Assembly (NCBI RefSeq): GCF_001975985.1
Contig: NZ_MTQF01000003.1
Coordinates: 1-49,430, forward strand
DNA: 49,430 nucleotides
Direction: 5' to 3'
Origin: [Flexibacter] sp. ATCC 35103
Lineage (GTDB): Bacteria > Bacteroidota > Bacteroidia > Flavobacteriales > Flavobacteriaceae
Under the pieces are notes generated by a model that was given only the letters and a program-made list of their open reading frames with translations, did no database searches and was not told the DNA's origin. The position numbers and the translations under genes are program-made. Within the stretch, counting starts at the first letter, position 1; the number at the start of each line of letters is the position of its first letter. Shown in pieces: positions 32,806 to 40,382 of this stretch.

Positions 32806-33327
32806 ATGGCTTTAGAAAATACCCTGATTCAAGATAAACTTACAGAAACATTTGACGCAAGTGTTTTTAACTTTCAACAAGAAAGAGATATTTTTTCACT
32901 GGAAACTACCGCTGATAAAATCACAGCATTGATTCTTTTTTTGAAAAACGATTCTGATCTGCGTTTTCACTTTTTAACCGATTTATGCGGCATTCACTAT
33001 CCGGACAACGAAACAGATCGTCAGTTTGCTATAGTATACCACATGCACAATTGGTACGAAAACAAACGCATTAGAATTAAAGTATTTCTTAATGGTGAAA
33101 AACCGGAGATAAAAACCATTTCAAATATTTTCCAGAGTTCCAATTGGATGGAAAGAGAAACATATGATTTTTTTGGGATTAACTTTATTGGACATCCACA
33201 ATTAAAACGTATTTTGAACATGGATGAAATGATATCTTTTCCAATGCGTAAAGAATTTCCAATGGAAGACAGCGGAAGAACTGATAAAGATGACAGATTC
33301 TTTGGAAGAACAACAACAAATTGCTAA
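32806..33327 (+). CDS. nuoC: NADH-quinone oxidoreductase subunit C
   Basis: Peripheral-arm structural subunit of complex I, 30-kDa family, 173 residues, separate from NuoD (not the fused NuoCD of E. coli). The family core is IRIKVFLNGEKPEIKTISNI, SNWMERETYDFFGINFIGHP and MRKEFPMEDSGR near the C-terminus. It lies 1 nt after nuoB and 25 nt before nuoD. Confidence 0.94.
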   Translation: MALENTLIQDKLTETFDASVFNFQQERDIFSLETTADKITALILFLKNDSDLRFHFLTDLCGIHYPDNETDRQFAIVYHMHNWYENKRIRIKVFLNGEKPEIKTISNIFQSSNWMERETYDFFGINFIGHPQLKRILNMDEMISFPMRKEFPMEDSGRTDKDDRFFGRTTTNC

Positions 33328-33352
33328 AAAATAAATAATTCAACATTATAAA

Positions 33353-34591
33353 ATGTCAGAACTATTATTACCACCAGAGCATCGTTATGCTAAAATAGTA
33401 AAGGATAAACTAAATGAAGACGGAAGCGAGCTTTCAGTATTGAATTTAGGTCCAACACACCCGGCCACTCACGGTATTTTTCAAAATATCCTGTTGATGG
33501 ATGGAGAAAGAATTCTTGAAGCTGAACCCACTATAGGTTATATCCACAGAGCTTTCGAAAAAATTGCCGAAAATCGTCCTTTTTATCAAATTACGCCTCT
33601 TACAGACCGTATGAACTATTGCTCCTCTCCTATTAATAATATGGGATGGTGGATGACTTTAGAGAAATTACTTAATATTGAAGTCCCTAAACGTGCCCAA
33701 TATTTAAGAGTTATCGTAATGGAGCTGGCACGTATTACAGATCACTTGATTTGTAACTCGATTCTGGGCGTAGATACCGGAGCCTATACCGGTTTCTTAT
33801 ATGTATTTCAATTTAGAGAAAAAGTATATGAGATTTACGAAGAAATTTGTGGTGCTCGTCTAACAACAAATATGGGAAGAATTGGTGGTTTCGAAAGAGA
33901 TTGGTCACCAGAAGCTTTCCGCAAACTGGAAGTATTTTTAAAAGATTTTCCTGTTGCATGGCAAGAATTTGTAAACTTATTTGAAAGAAACAGAATTTTC
34001 CTTGACAGAACCGTAAACGTAGGTGCAATCTCAGCAGAGCAAGCAATGGCTTACGGATTTACAGGTCCAAACTTACGTGCTGCAGGAGTTGATTATGATG
34101 TTCGTGTTGCACAACCATATTCTTCATATGAAGATTTCGATTTTATTGTTCCTGTTGGAAAATCAGGTGATACTTACGATCGTTTCTGTGTTCGTAACGC
34201 TGAAGTTTGGGAAAGTTTAAGCATTATTCGCCAGGCATTAGATAAAATGCCAGCCGGAAATGAATATCATGCAGAAGTTCCTGATTACTACCTGCCTCCA
34301 AAAGAAGATGTTTATACTTCAATGGAATCTTTAATTTATCACTTTAAAATTGTAATGGGAGAAGTTCCTGTACCAGTTGCAGAAATTTATCACCCTGTTG
34401 AAGGAGGTAACGGAGAATTAGGTTTTTATCTGGTTACTGACGGAAGCAGAACCCCGTATAGATTACATTTTAGAAGACCTTGTTTTATTTATTACCAGGC
34501 ATACCCTGAAATGATAAAAGGTGCTTTATTATCAGATGCAATTGTTATTTTATCAAGTTTAAATGTCATTGCCGGAGAATTAGATGCCTAA
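33353..34591 (+). CDS. nuoD: NADH-quinone oxidoreductase subunit D
   Basis: The 49-kDa subunit that forms the quinone-binding cavity with NuoB. The 412-residue protein has LNLGPTHPATHG near residue 30 (the conserved His loop of the quinone site), EPTIGYIHRAFEKIAENR, NNMGWWMTLEKLL, the helix ELARITDHLICNSILGVDTG near 125, RIGGFERDW, and the C-terminal end GELDA. Full length. The 141-nt gap to nuoE is a repeat linker. Confidence 0.97.
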   Translation: MSELLLPPEHRYAKIVKDKLNEDGSELSVLNLGPTHPATHGIFQNILLMDGERILEAEPTIGYIHRAFEKIAENRPFYQITPLTDRMNYCSSPINNMGWWMTLEKLLNIEVPKRAQYLRVIVMELARITDHLICNSILGVDTGAYTGFLYVFQFREKVYEIYEEICGARLTTNMGRIGGFERDWSPEAFRKLEVFLKDFPVAWQEFVNLFERNRIFLDRTVNVGAISAEQAMAYGFTGPNLRAAGVDYDVRVAQPYSSYEDFDFIVPVGKSGDTYDRFCVRNAEVWESLSIIRQALDKMPAGNEYHAEVPDYYLPPKEDVYTSMESLIYHFKIVMGEVPVPVAEIYHPVEGGNGELGFYLVTDGSRTPYRLHFRRPCFIYYQAYPEMIKGALLSDAIVILSSLNVIAGELDA

Positions 34592-34598
34592 AAAATTA

Positions 34599-34714
34599 TA
34601 GATTTTAGATTCCGGATTAAAATCAGAATTAAAAATCTAAAATAAAAAGATTGCAGAATGTAGATTATAGATTGCAGATTGAAAAATCTAAAATCTAATC
34701 CCGAAGATTCGGGA
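34599..34714. repeat. Inverted-repeat linker between nuoD and nuoE with internal hairpin
   Basis: TAGATTTTAGATT at 34599-34611 is the exact reverse complement of 34685-34697. Between and after are more TTTTAGAT, TGTAGATTATAGATTGCAGA words, and a perfect hairpin TCCCGAA-GA-TTCGGGA at 34699-34714. The last part lies in frame before nuoE but is repeat DNA, not coding sequence. Confidence 0.75.
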
Positions 34715-34732
34715 CTAAAATCCAAAATAAAA

Positions 34733-35263
34733 ATGGAACGTAAACATTACAAACAAGAAATAAATATGACTGAAGCATTGATGTCCCGCATCAATGAATT
34801 GATCAGCCATTATCCTGAAGACAAAAGAAAATCAGCTTTGCTGCCTGTTTTGCACGAAGTGCAGGATGCTCATGATAACTGGCTGAGTATTGAGTTACAG
34901 GATAAAGTTGCTGAAATTTTACATATAAAACCAATTGAGGTTTACGAAGTGGTTACTTTTTATACCATGTACAACCAAAAACCAATTGGAAAATATATGT
35001 TCGAATTTTGTCAGACTTCTTGTTGTTGCTTAAATGGTGCTGAAAATTTAATGGATTACACTTCTGAAAAATTAGGTATTAAAATGGGCGAAACAACTCC
35101 AGACGGAATGTTTACCATTGCCGGAGTAGAATGTTTAGGTGCTTGCGGATATGCTCCGATGATGCAGTTAGGAGATTTCTACAAAGAAAAATTGACAGAA
35201 GAAAAAATCGATCAGTTAATTGCTGATTGCAGAGATGATAAAATAATATTACACGATAAATAA
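34733..35263 (+). CDS. nuoE: NADH-quinone oxidoreductase subunit E
   Basis: Thioredoxin-like subunit holding the [2Fe-2S] cluster N1a beside the flavin subunit. The 176-residue protein has the first Cys pair in FEFCQTSCCCLNGAENL near residue 87 and the second in GVECLGACGYAPMMQLG near 127. I chose the ATG at 34733 (MERKHYKQEINMTEALMSRI). An in-frame TTG 18 codons earlier lies in the repeat linker and would encode repeat words, so it is rejected. nuoF starts 1 nt after its stop. Confidence 0.94.
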   Translation: MERKHYKQEINMTEALMSRINELISHYPEDKRKSALLPVLHEVQDAHDNWLSIELQDKVAEILHIKPIEVYEVVTFYTMYNQKPIGKYMFEFCQTSCCCLNGAENLMDYTSEKLGIKMGETTPDGMFTIAGVECLGACGYAPMMQLGDFYKEKLTEEKIDQLIADCRDDKIILHDK

Positions 35264-35264
35264 G

Positions 35265-36632
35265 ATGTCACAGAAAATATTATTAGACAAAATCAATGTT
35301 CCTGGTATTAAAACTTATGAAGTATATCGTCAAAATGGCGGTTATGCATCTGTAGAAAAAGCTTTAAAAACGCTTACACCGGACGAAGTTGTTGAAGAAG
35401 TAAAAAAGTCAGGACTTCGTGGCCGTGGTGGAGCAGGATTTCCTGCAGGAATGAAATGGAGTTTCATTGATAAAAAGTCAGGAAAACCAAGACATTTAGT
35501 TTGCAATGCCGATGAGTCAGAACCCGGAACTTTCAAAGATCGTTATTTGATGGAATTTATTCCTCACTTATTGATCGAAGGAATGATTACTTCTAGTTTT
35601 GCCTTAGGCGCTAACCTATCCTATATTTACATTCGTGGAGAATATATGTGGGTTTTCAAAATATTAGAAAGAGCAATCGCCGAAGCTAAAGCTGCCGGTT
35701 GGTTAGGAAAAAATATATTAGGAACAGGTTACGATTTAGAATTACATGTACACTGTGGAGCCGGAGCTTATATTTGTGGAGAAGAAACTGCACTTATAGA
35801 ATCTTTGGAAGGTAAAAGAGGAAATCCTCGTATCAAACCACCTTTCCCAGCAGTTTCAGGACTTTGGGCAAACCCTACAGTTGTAAATAATGTTGAAACA
35901 ATCGCTACTGTGCCTTGGATCATCAACAATTCTGGTGATGACTATGCAAAAATCGGTATTGGACGTTCAACAGGAACTAAATTAATTTCTGCTTCAGGAC
36001 ATATTAAGAACCCTGGTGTTTATGAAATTGAATTAGGATTAAGCGTTGATGAATTCATGAATTCTGATGAATACTTAGGAGGAATGTCTTCCAGCAGACC
36101 TTTGAAAGCATTTGTTCCAGGAGGATCTTCAGTGCCAATTTTACCTGCTGAATTGATTTTTAAAACAGCAAATGGCGAAGACAGATTAATGACTTACGAA
36201 TCTTTAAGTGATGGTGGTTTTGCTACCGGATCAATGTTAGGTTCTGGAGGATTTATCGTTTACAATGACACTGCATGTGTGGTAAGAAACACTTGGAATT
36301 TTGCACGTTTTTACCACCATGAATCTTGCGGACAATGTACGCCTTGTCGTGAAGGAACAGGTTGGTTAGAAAAAATATTATGGAGAATCGAAAATGGTCA
36401 AGGCCGTGAAGAGGATATCGAATTGTTATGGAGTATTCAAAGCAAAATCGAGGGTAATACAATTTGCCCATTAGGTGATGCAGCTTCCTGGCCGGTAGCA
36501 GCCGCAATTCGTCATTTTAGAGATGAATTTGAATATCACGTTCGTTTCCCTGAAAAAATAAAAAACAGAGAGCACTTTGTTGCCGAGCCTTTCTCTCAAG
36601 TAAAACATTTAGTAGGCAAACAAACAGTTTAA
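35265..36632 (+). CDS. nuoF: NADH-quinone oxidoreductase subunit F
   Basis: NADH-oxidising subunit with FMN and cluster N3. The 455-residue protein has the NADH/FMN-binding GLRGRGGAGFPAGMKW near residue 50, CNADESEPGTFKDRYLME near 80, GAGAYICGEETALIESLEGK near 165, and the cluster ligands in ESCGQCTPCREGTGW near 350 with the fourth Cys in NTICPLGDAASWP near 394. All features for NADH use are present, so this is a true NADH dehydrogenase complex and not the 11-subunit form. An 83-nt repeat linker precedes nuoG. Confidence 0.97.
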   Translation: MSQKILLDKINVPGIKTYEVYRQNGGYASVEKALKTLTPDEVVEEVKKSGLRGRGGAGFPAGMKWSFIDKKSGKPRHLVCNADESEPGTFKDRYLMEFIPHLLIEGMITSSFALGANLSYIYIRGEYMWVFKILERAIAEAKAAGWLGKNILGTGYDLELHVHCGAGAYICGEETALIESLEGKRGNPRIKPPFPAVSGLWANPTVVNNVETIATVPWIINNSGDDYAKIGIGRSTGTKLISASGHIKNPGVYEIELGLSVDEFMNSDEYLGGMSSSRPLKAFVPGGSSVPILPAELIFKTANGEDRLMTYESLSDGGFATGSMLGSGGFIVYNDTACVVRNTWNFARFYHHESCGQCTPCREGTGWLEKILWRIENGQGREEDIELLWSIQSKIEGNTICPLGDAASWPVAAAIRHFRDEFEYHVRFPEKIKNREHFVAEPFSQVKHLVGKQTV

Positions 36633-36637
36633 AATAG

Positions 36638-36705
36638 TTTCAAGTTTCAAGTTTTTTTAGTTTCAAGTTCAACAACCTGAAACTTTAAACCTGAAACTAA
36701 AAAAA
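36638..36705. repeat. Inverted-repeat linker between nuoF and nuoG
   Basis: TTTTTTTAGTTTCA at 36652-36665 is the exact reverse complement of TGAAACTAAAAAAA at 36692-36705, with GTTTCAAG words on the left and ACCTGAAACT words on the right. The words are the same family as in the sucA-sucB linker. It nearly fills the intergenic gap. Confidence 0.75.
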
Positions 36706-36715
36706 CAAAACAAAG

Positions 36716-37747
36716 ATGAAAGTAACCATAGACGGTCAAAGTATAGACGTAGAGCCAGGAACAACGATCCTGCAGGCTGCACGTATGATTGGTGGAGATT
36801 TGGTACCGCCAGCCATGTGCTATTACTCAAAATTAAAAGGCAGTGGCGGTAAATGCCGTTGTTGTTTAGTTGAAGTTTCTAAAGGAAGTGAAGCTGACCC
36901 AAGACCAATGCCAAAATTAATGGCATCTTGTGTAACAGGCTGTATGGACGGAATGGAAGTAAACAGTAAATCTTCGGACAGAGTAACGGAAGCCCGCAAA
37001 TCTGTAACAGAATTTTTATTAATCAACCACCCACTTGATTGTCCAGTGTGTGATCAGGCTGGTGAATGTGATTTACAAAATTTAAGCTTCGAACACGGAA
37101 ATCCAAAATCACGTTTTATTGAAGAAAAAAGAACATTTGAACCGGAAGATATTGGTCCAAATATTCAACTACATATGAACCGTTGTATCTTATGTCAAAG
37201 ATGTGTACAAGTTGCAGACCAATTGACAGACAACAGAGTTCACGGAGTATTAGATCGTGGTGATCACGCTAATATTTCAACTGGAATCTCAAAAGCTATC
37301 GATAATGAATTTTCAGGAAACATGATAGACGTTTGTCCGGTTGGAGCTTTAACAGACAAAACTTTCCGTTTTAAATCAAGAGTTTGGTTTAATAAACCTT
37401 ATAACGCACACAGAGAATGTACAACTCCGGGATGTTGTGGAAAAACAACTGTATGGATGTTTGGAGGAGAAATTCAACGTGTAACTGGTCGTAAAGATGA
37501 GTATCATGAAGTAGAAGAATTCATTTGCAACTCTTGTCGTTTTGATCACAAAAATGTGAATGACTGGGTTATTGAAGGACCAAGAGAATTTGAAAAAGAT
37601 TCTGTTATCAATCAAAATAACTATACTCAAAAATTAGAGAAAGTACAAATCGATACTGAAAAAACAATCCTTATGGGTAGAGATATCGACCGTAAAAAAA
37701 TTAGTATGGCTGAAATTCCATTAAACACTAACAACAAAAATTCTTAA
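36716..37747 (+). CDS. nuoG: NADH-quinone oxidoreductase subunit G, short form without the molybdopterin-like domain
   Basis: Electron-transfer subunit carrying Fe-S clusters from NuoF towards NuoI. At 343 residues it is far shorter than the roughly 700-900 residues of E. coli or mitochondrial forms. The N-terminal ferredoxin fold has AMCYYSKLKGSGGKCRCCLV near 33-52 and ASCVTGC near 71; the N5 ligands are in HPLDCPVCDQAGECDLQ near 105; the N4-type ferredoxin has CILCQRCVQV and MIDVCPVGALTDK. After that, ECTTPGCCGKTTVW and EFICNSCRFD look like the start of the molybdopterin-like domain, then the protein ends. nuoH overlaps its stop by 1 nt, so this is not a local truncation. Confidence 0.95.
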   Translation: MKVTIDGQSIDVEPGTTILQAARMIGGDLVPPAMCYYSKLKGSGGKCRCCLVEVSKGSEADPRPMPKLMASCVTGCMDGMEVNSKSSDRVTEARKSVTEFLLINHPLDCPVCDQAGECDLQNLSFEHGNPKSRFIEEKRTFEPEDIGPNIQLHMNRCILCQRCVQVADQLTDNRVHGVLDRGDHANISTGISKAIDNEFSGNMIDVCPVGALTDKTFRFKSRVWFNKPYNAHRECTTPGCCGKTTVWMFGGEIQRVTGRKDEYHEVEEFICNSCRFDHKNVNDWVIEGPREFEKDSVINQNNYTQKLEKVQIDTEKTILMGRDIDRKKISMAEIPLNTNNKNS

Positions 37748-38805
37748 TGATGGTAGATGGTGCGTTTATTATAGAAAAGAGTGTTGTAATTGTTGTGGTT
37801 TTCGCTGTAACAATGATTATGGCAATGTATTCTACTTGGGCTGAACGTAAAGTTGCAGCTTTTCTTCAGGATCGTGTAGGACCAAACCGTGCAGGATGGG
37901 GAGGATTATTACAACCTCTTGCTGATGGTATGAAATTATTCTCGAAAGAAGAATTTTTTCCAAATACACCTAACAAATTTTTATTCGTTGTAGGTCCGGC
38001 AATTGCCATGAGTACCGCTTTAATGACAAGTGCAGTAATTCCGTGGGGAGACAGACTTCATGTATTTGGAAGAGATGTTATTCTACAGGCAACTGATATT
38101 AATATTGCTTTATTATACATTTTTGGAGTTCTTTCAGTAGGTGTTTACGGTATTATGATTGGTGGATGGGCTTCTAACAATAAATTCTCCTTAATGGGAG
38201 CTGTTCGTGCAGCTTCTCAAATGGTTTCTTATGAAGTTGCGATGGGATTATCAATGATTGCATTATTGATGATGACCGGAACAATGAGTTTAAAAGAAAT
38301 TTCATTGCAACAACAAGGAATGAACTGGAATGTTTTCTATCAGCCTTTGTCATTTTTGATCTTCTTAATTTGTTCATTTGCAGAAACGAACAGAACTCCT
38401 TTTGATTTGGCCGAATGTGAGAGCGAATTAATTGGAGGTTATCATACAGAATATTCATCAATGAAAATGGGATTCTATTTATTTGCTGAATATGCCAGTA
38501 TGTTTACTTCTGCAACTATTATTTCTGTACTATTTTTTGGTGGATATAACTATCCTGGAATGGAATGGATGGTTGAAAATGTAGGTGTAAATATTGGTAA
38601 TGTAATAGGAATTGCAGTATTGTTTGCAAAAATATGTTTCTTCATATTTTTCTATATGTGGGTGCGTTGGACAATTCCAAGATTTAGATACGATCAATTA
38701 ATGAACTTAGGATGGAGAATTTTGATCCCGCTTTCGATTATTAATATTATGATCACAGGTGTTGTTATATTAAGACACGATATCGCAGCTGCTTTAGGAT
38801 TTTAA
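37747..38805 (+). CDS. nuoH: NADH-quinone oxidoreductase subunit H
   Basis: Membrane subunit at the junction with the peripheral arm, helping to form the quinone tunnel. The 352-residue protein has about eight helices, with AERKVAAFLQDRVGPNRAGW near residue 31, SEEFF-type loop (FSKEEFFPNTPNKF), and the conserved acidic loop CSFAETNRTPFDLAECESEL near 205. Its ATG shares one base with the nuoG stop (TAATG), so the two are translationally coupled. Confidence 0.97.
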   Translation: MMVDGAFIIEKSVVIVVVFAVTMIMAMYSTWAERKVAAFLQDRVGPNRAGWGGLLQPLADGMKLFSKEEFFPNTPNKFLFVVGPAIAMSTALMTSAVIPWGDRLHVFGRDVILQATDINIALLYIFGVLSVGVYGIMIGGWASNNKFSLMGAVRAASQMVSYEVAMGLSMIALLMMTGTMSLKEISLQQQGMNWNVFYQPLSFLIFLICSFAETNRTPFDLAECESELIGGYHTEYSSMKMGFYLFAEYASMFTSATIISVLFFGGYNYPGMEWMVENVGVNIGNVIGIAVLFAKICFFIFFYMWVRWTIPRFRYDQLMNLGWRILIPLSIINIMITGVVILRHDIAAALGF

Positions 38806-38819
38806 AAAACGTCTTACCA

Positions 38820-38904
38820 AGGCTAGCCGTGATAGAAGCGATATCCTTTAATTTTTTTTCTTTAGAAAAATTAAAGATATAGCGGATAGCAGGAAAAGCT
38901 TCAA
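38820..38904. repeat. Conserved-looking long hairpin element between nuoH and nuoI
   Basis: GGCTAGCCGTGATAGAAGCG begins the element. GATATCCTTTAATTTTT then pairs with AAAAATTAAAGATAT (one bulged C), and AGCGGATAGCAGGAAAAGCT follows. The layout, conserved GATAGAAGCG on the left and AGCGGATAGCAGG on the right of a variable AT-rich stem, matches an intergenic element I have seen described in many Bacteroidota genomes; an Rfam scan (for example Flavo-1) would settle its identity. Confidence 0.55.
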
Positions 38905-38970
38905 ATAAAAATAAAATAGATTTTGATTTGATTTAATTTCAAATTTTGAATCATAAATATAATAGTAAAA

Positions 38971-39516
38971 ATGTCAATAGAAACTATATCATTATCGGGT
39001 AGAAAAAAGATGGTCTCTAATAAAGAGATGACTTTTTTAGAGCGATTGTATCTTGTGGCGATTGTGAAAGGATTAATTATCACATTTAAACACCTATTCA
39101 GAAAAAAAGTGACGATTCATTATCCTGAACAAGTGCGTGAAATGAGTCCCGTTTATCGTGGTCAGCATCAGTTAAAACGCGACGAACAAGGTCGTGAAAA
39201 CTGTACAGCTTGTGGATTATGCGCTTTGTCATGTCCAGCCGAAGCTATTACCATGAAAGCTGCTGAACGTAAAGCTGACGAAAAACATTTGTACAGAGAA
39301 GAAAAATATGCTTCGATCTACGAAATCAATATGCTGCGTTGTATTTTCTGTGGTTTGTGCGAAGAAGCATGTCCAAAAGATGCCATTTATTTGACAACTT
39401 CAAAAGTATTAGTTCCTTCAAGCTACGAAAGAGAAGATTTCATTTTTGGAAAAGACAGATTAGTGATGCCTCTTGACGTGGCGATCAAAAATGCTCAACT
39501 TAATAATGCTAATTAA
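38971..39516 (+). CDS. nuoI: NADH-quinone oxidoreductase subunit I
   Basis: Ferredoxin-like subunit with two [4Fe-4S] clusters (N6a, N6b) between NuoG and NuoB. The 181-residue protein has CTACGLCALSCPAEAI near residue 74 and CIFCGLCEEACPKDAI near 117, each with a complete CxxCxxCxxxCP set. The N-terminal helix FLERLYLVAIVKGLIITFKH lies on the membrane arm. nuoJ begins directly after its stop codon. Confidence 0.97.
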   Translation: MSIETISLSGRKKMVSNKEMTFLERLYLVAIVKGLIITFKHLFRKKVTIHYPEQVREMSPVYRGQHQLKRDEQGRENCTACGLCALSCPAEAITMKAAERKADEKHLYREEKYASIYEINMLRCIFCGLCEEACPKDAIYLTTSKVLVPSSYEREDFIFGKDRLVMPLDVAIKNAQLNNAN

Positions 39517-40056
39517 ATGATACATATTCCTGATTTTGCACACGCAACAACTGTACAAATTATATTTTGTTTCTTAGCGTTTATTACAGTGATTACTGCT
39601 TTCCTTACTATTTTTAGCAGAAATCCAATTCATAGTGCTATTTATTTAGTGATTTGTTTTTTTTCTATTGCGGGTCACTATTTACTTTTAAATGCTCAAT
39701 TTTTGGCAATCGTACACATTATTGTCTACTCCGGAGCAATTATGATTTTATTCCTGTTTACGATCATGTTAATGAATCTAAACGAACAACGAGATGTACA
39801 CAGACCTAGAATTACACGTTTAGGCGCAATCGTTTCTTTTTGTTTGATTTGCATTGTATTGATTGCAATTTTCATCAACTCTAAACCAATTGTTGGAGAA
39901 TACGATTCAACAGGAGAAGATTTCCAATCGATCAAAGTACTTGGTAAAATATTACTAAACGAATATATGGTTCCGTTTGAATTCGCTTCAATCTTGCTAT
40001 TAGTAGCCATGATTGGAACTGTATTATTGTCTAAAAAAGAAAAATTAAATAAATAA
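39517..40056 (+). CDS. nuoJ: NADH-quinone oxidoreductase subunit J
   Basis: Membrane subunit with five helices, 179 residues. The signature helix [20 protein letters not shown] and the pi-bulge helix region [20 protein letters not shown] are both present; the latter takes part in coupling quinone reduction to proton transport. The stop codon overlaps the nuoK start by one base (TAATG). Confidence 0.96.
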   Translation: MIHIPDFAHATTVQIIFCFLAFITVITAFLTIFSRNPIHSAIYLVICFFSIAGHYLLLNAQFLAIVHIIVYSGAIMILFLFTIMLMNLNEQRDVHRPRITRLGAIVSFCLICIVLIAIFINSKPIVGEYDSTGEDFQSIKVLGKILLNEYMVPFEFASILLLVAMIGTVLLSKKEKLNK

Positions 40057-40376
40057 TGGGTAATATATTAAATCAAATAGGTATTGAAAACTACATCTTT
40101 TTAAGTGTTGTACTTTTCTGTATTGGTATTTTTGGTGTATTGTACAGACGAAATGCTATTATCGTTTTCATGTCTATCGAAATCATGTTGAATGCTGTTA
40201 ACCTTTTATTTGTTGCTTTTTCGACTTATCATCAAGATGCACAAGGACAAGTCTTTGTATTCTTCTCGATGGCGGTTGCTGCGGCAGAAGTTGCAGTTGG
40301 ATTGGCTATTTTAGTTTCGATCTTTAGAAATTTAGGTTCGATTAGTATCGATAATTTAAAAAATTTAAAAGGATAA
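40056..40376 (+). CDS. nuoK: NADH-quinone oxidoreductase subunit K
   Basis: MrpC-like membrane subunit, 106 residues, three helices. The key membrane Glu lies in [20 protein letters not shown] near residue 38, and the second acidic residue in [17 protein letters not shown] near 71. Usual length. Translationally coupled to nuoJ and 6 nt from nuoL. Confidence 0.97.
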   Translation: MGNILNQIGIENYIFLSVVLFCIGIFGVLYRRNAIIVFMSIEIMLNAVNLLFVAFSTYHQDAQGQVFVFFSMAVAAAEVAVGLAILVSIFRNLGSISIDNLKNLKG

Positions 40377-40382
40377 ATAAAA

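Noticed and set aside
36716..37747. NuoG as a frameshifted or truncated pseudogene
   Set aside because: nuoH starts at the nuoG stop codon (TAATG), leaving no room for remnants of the missing domain, and the reading frame is clean.
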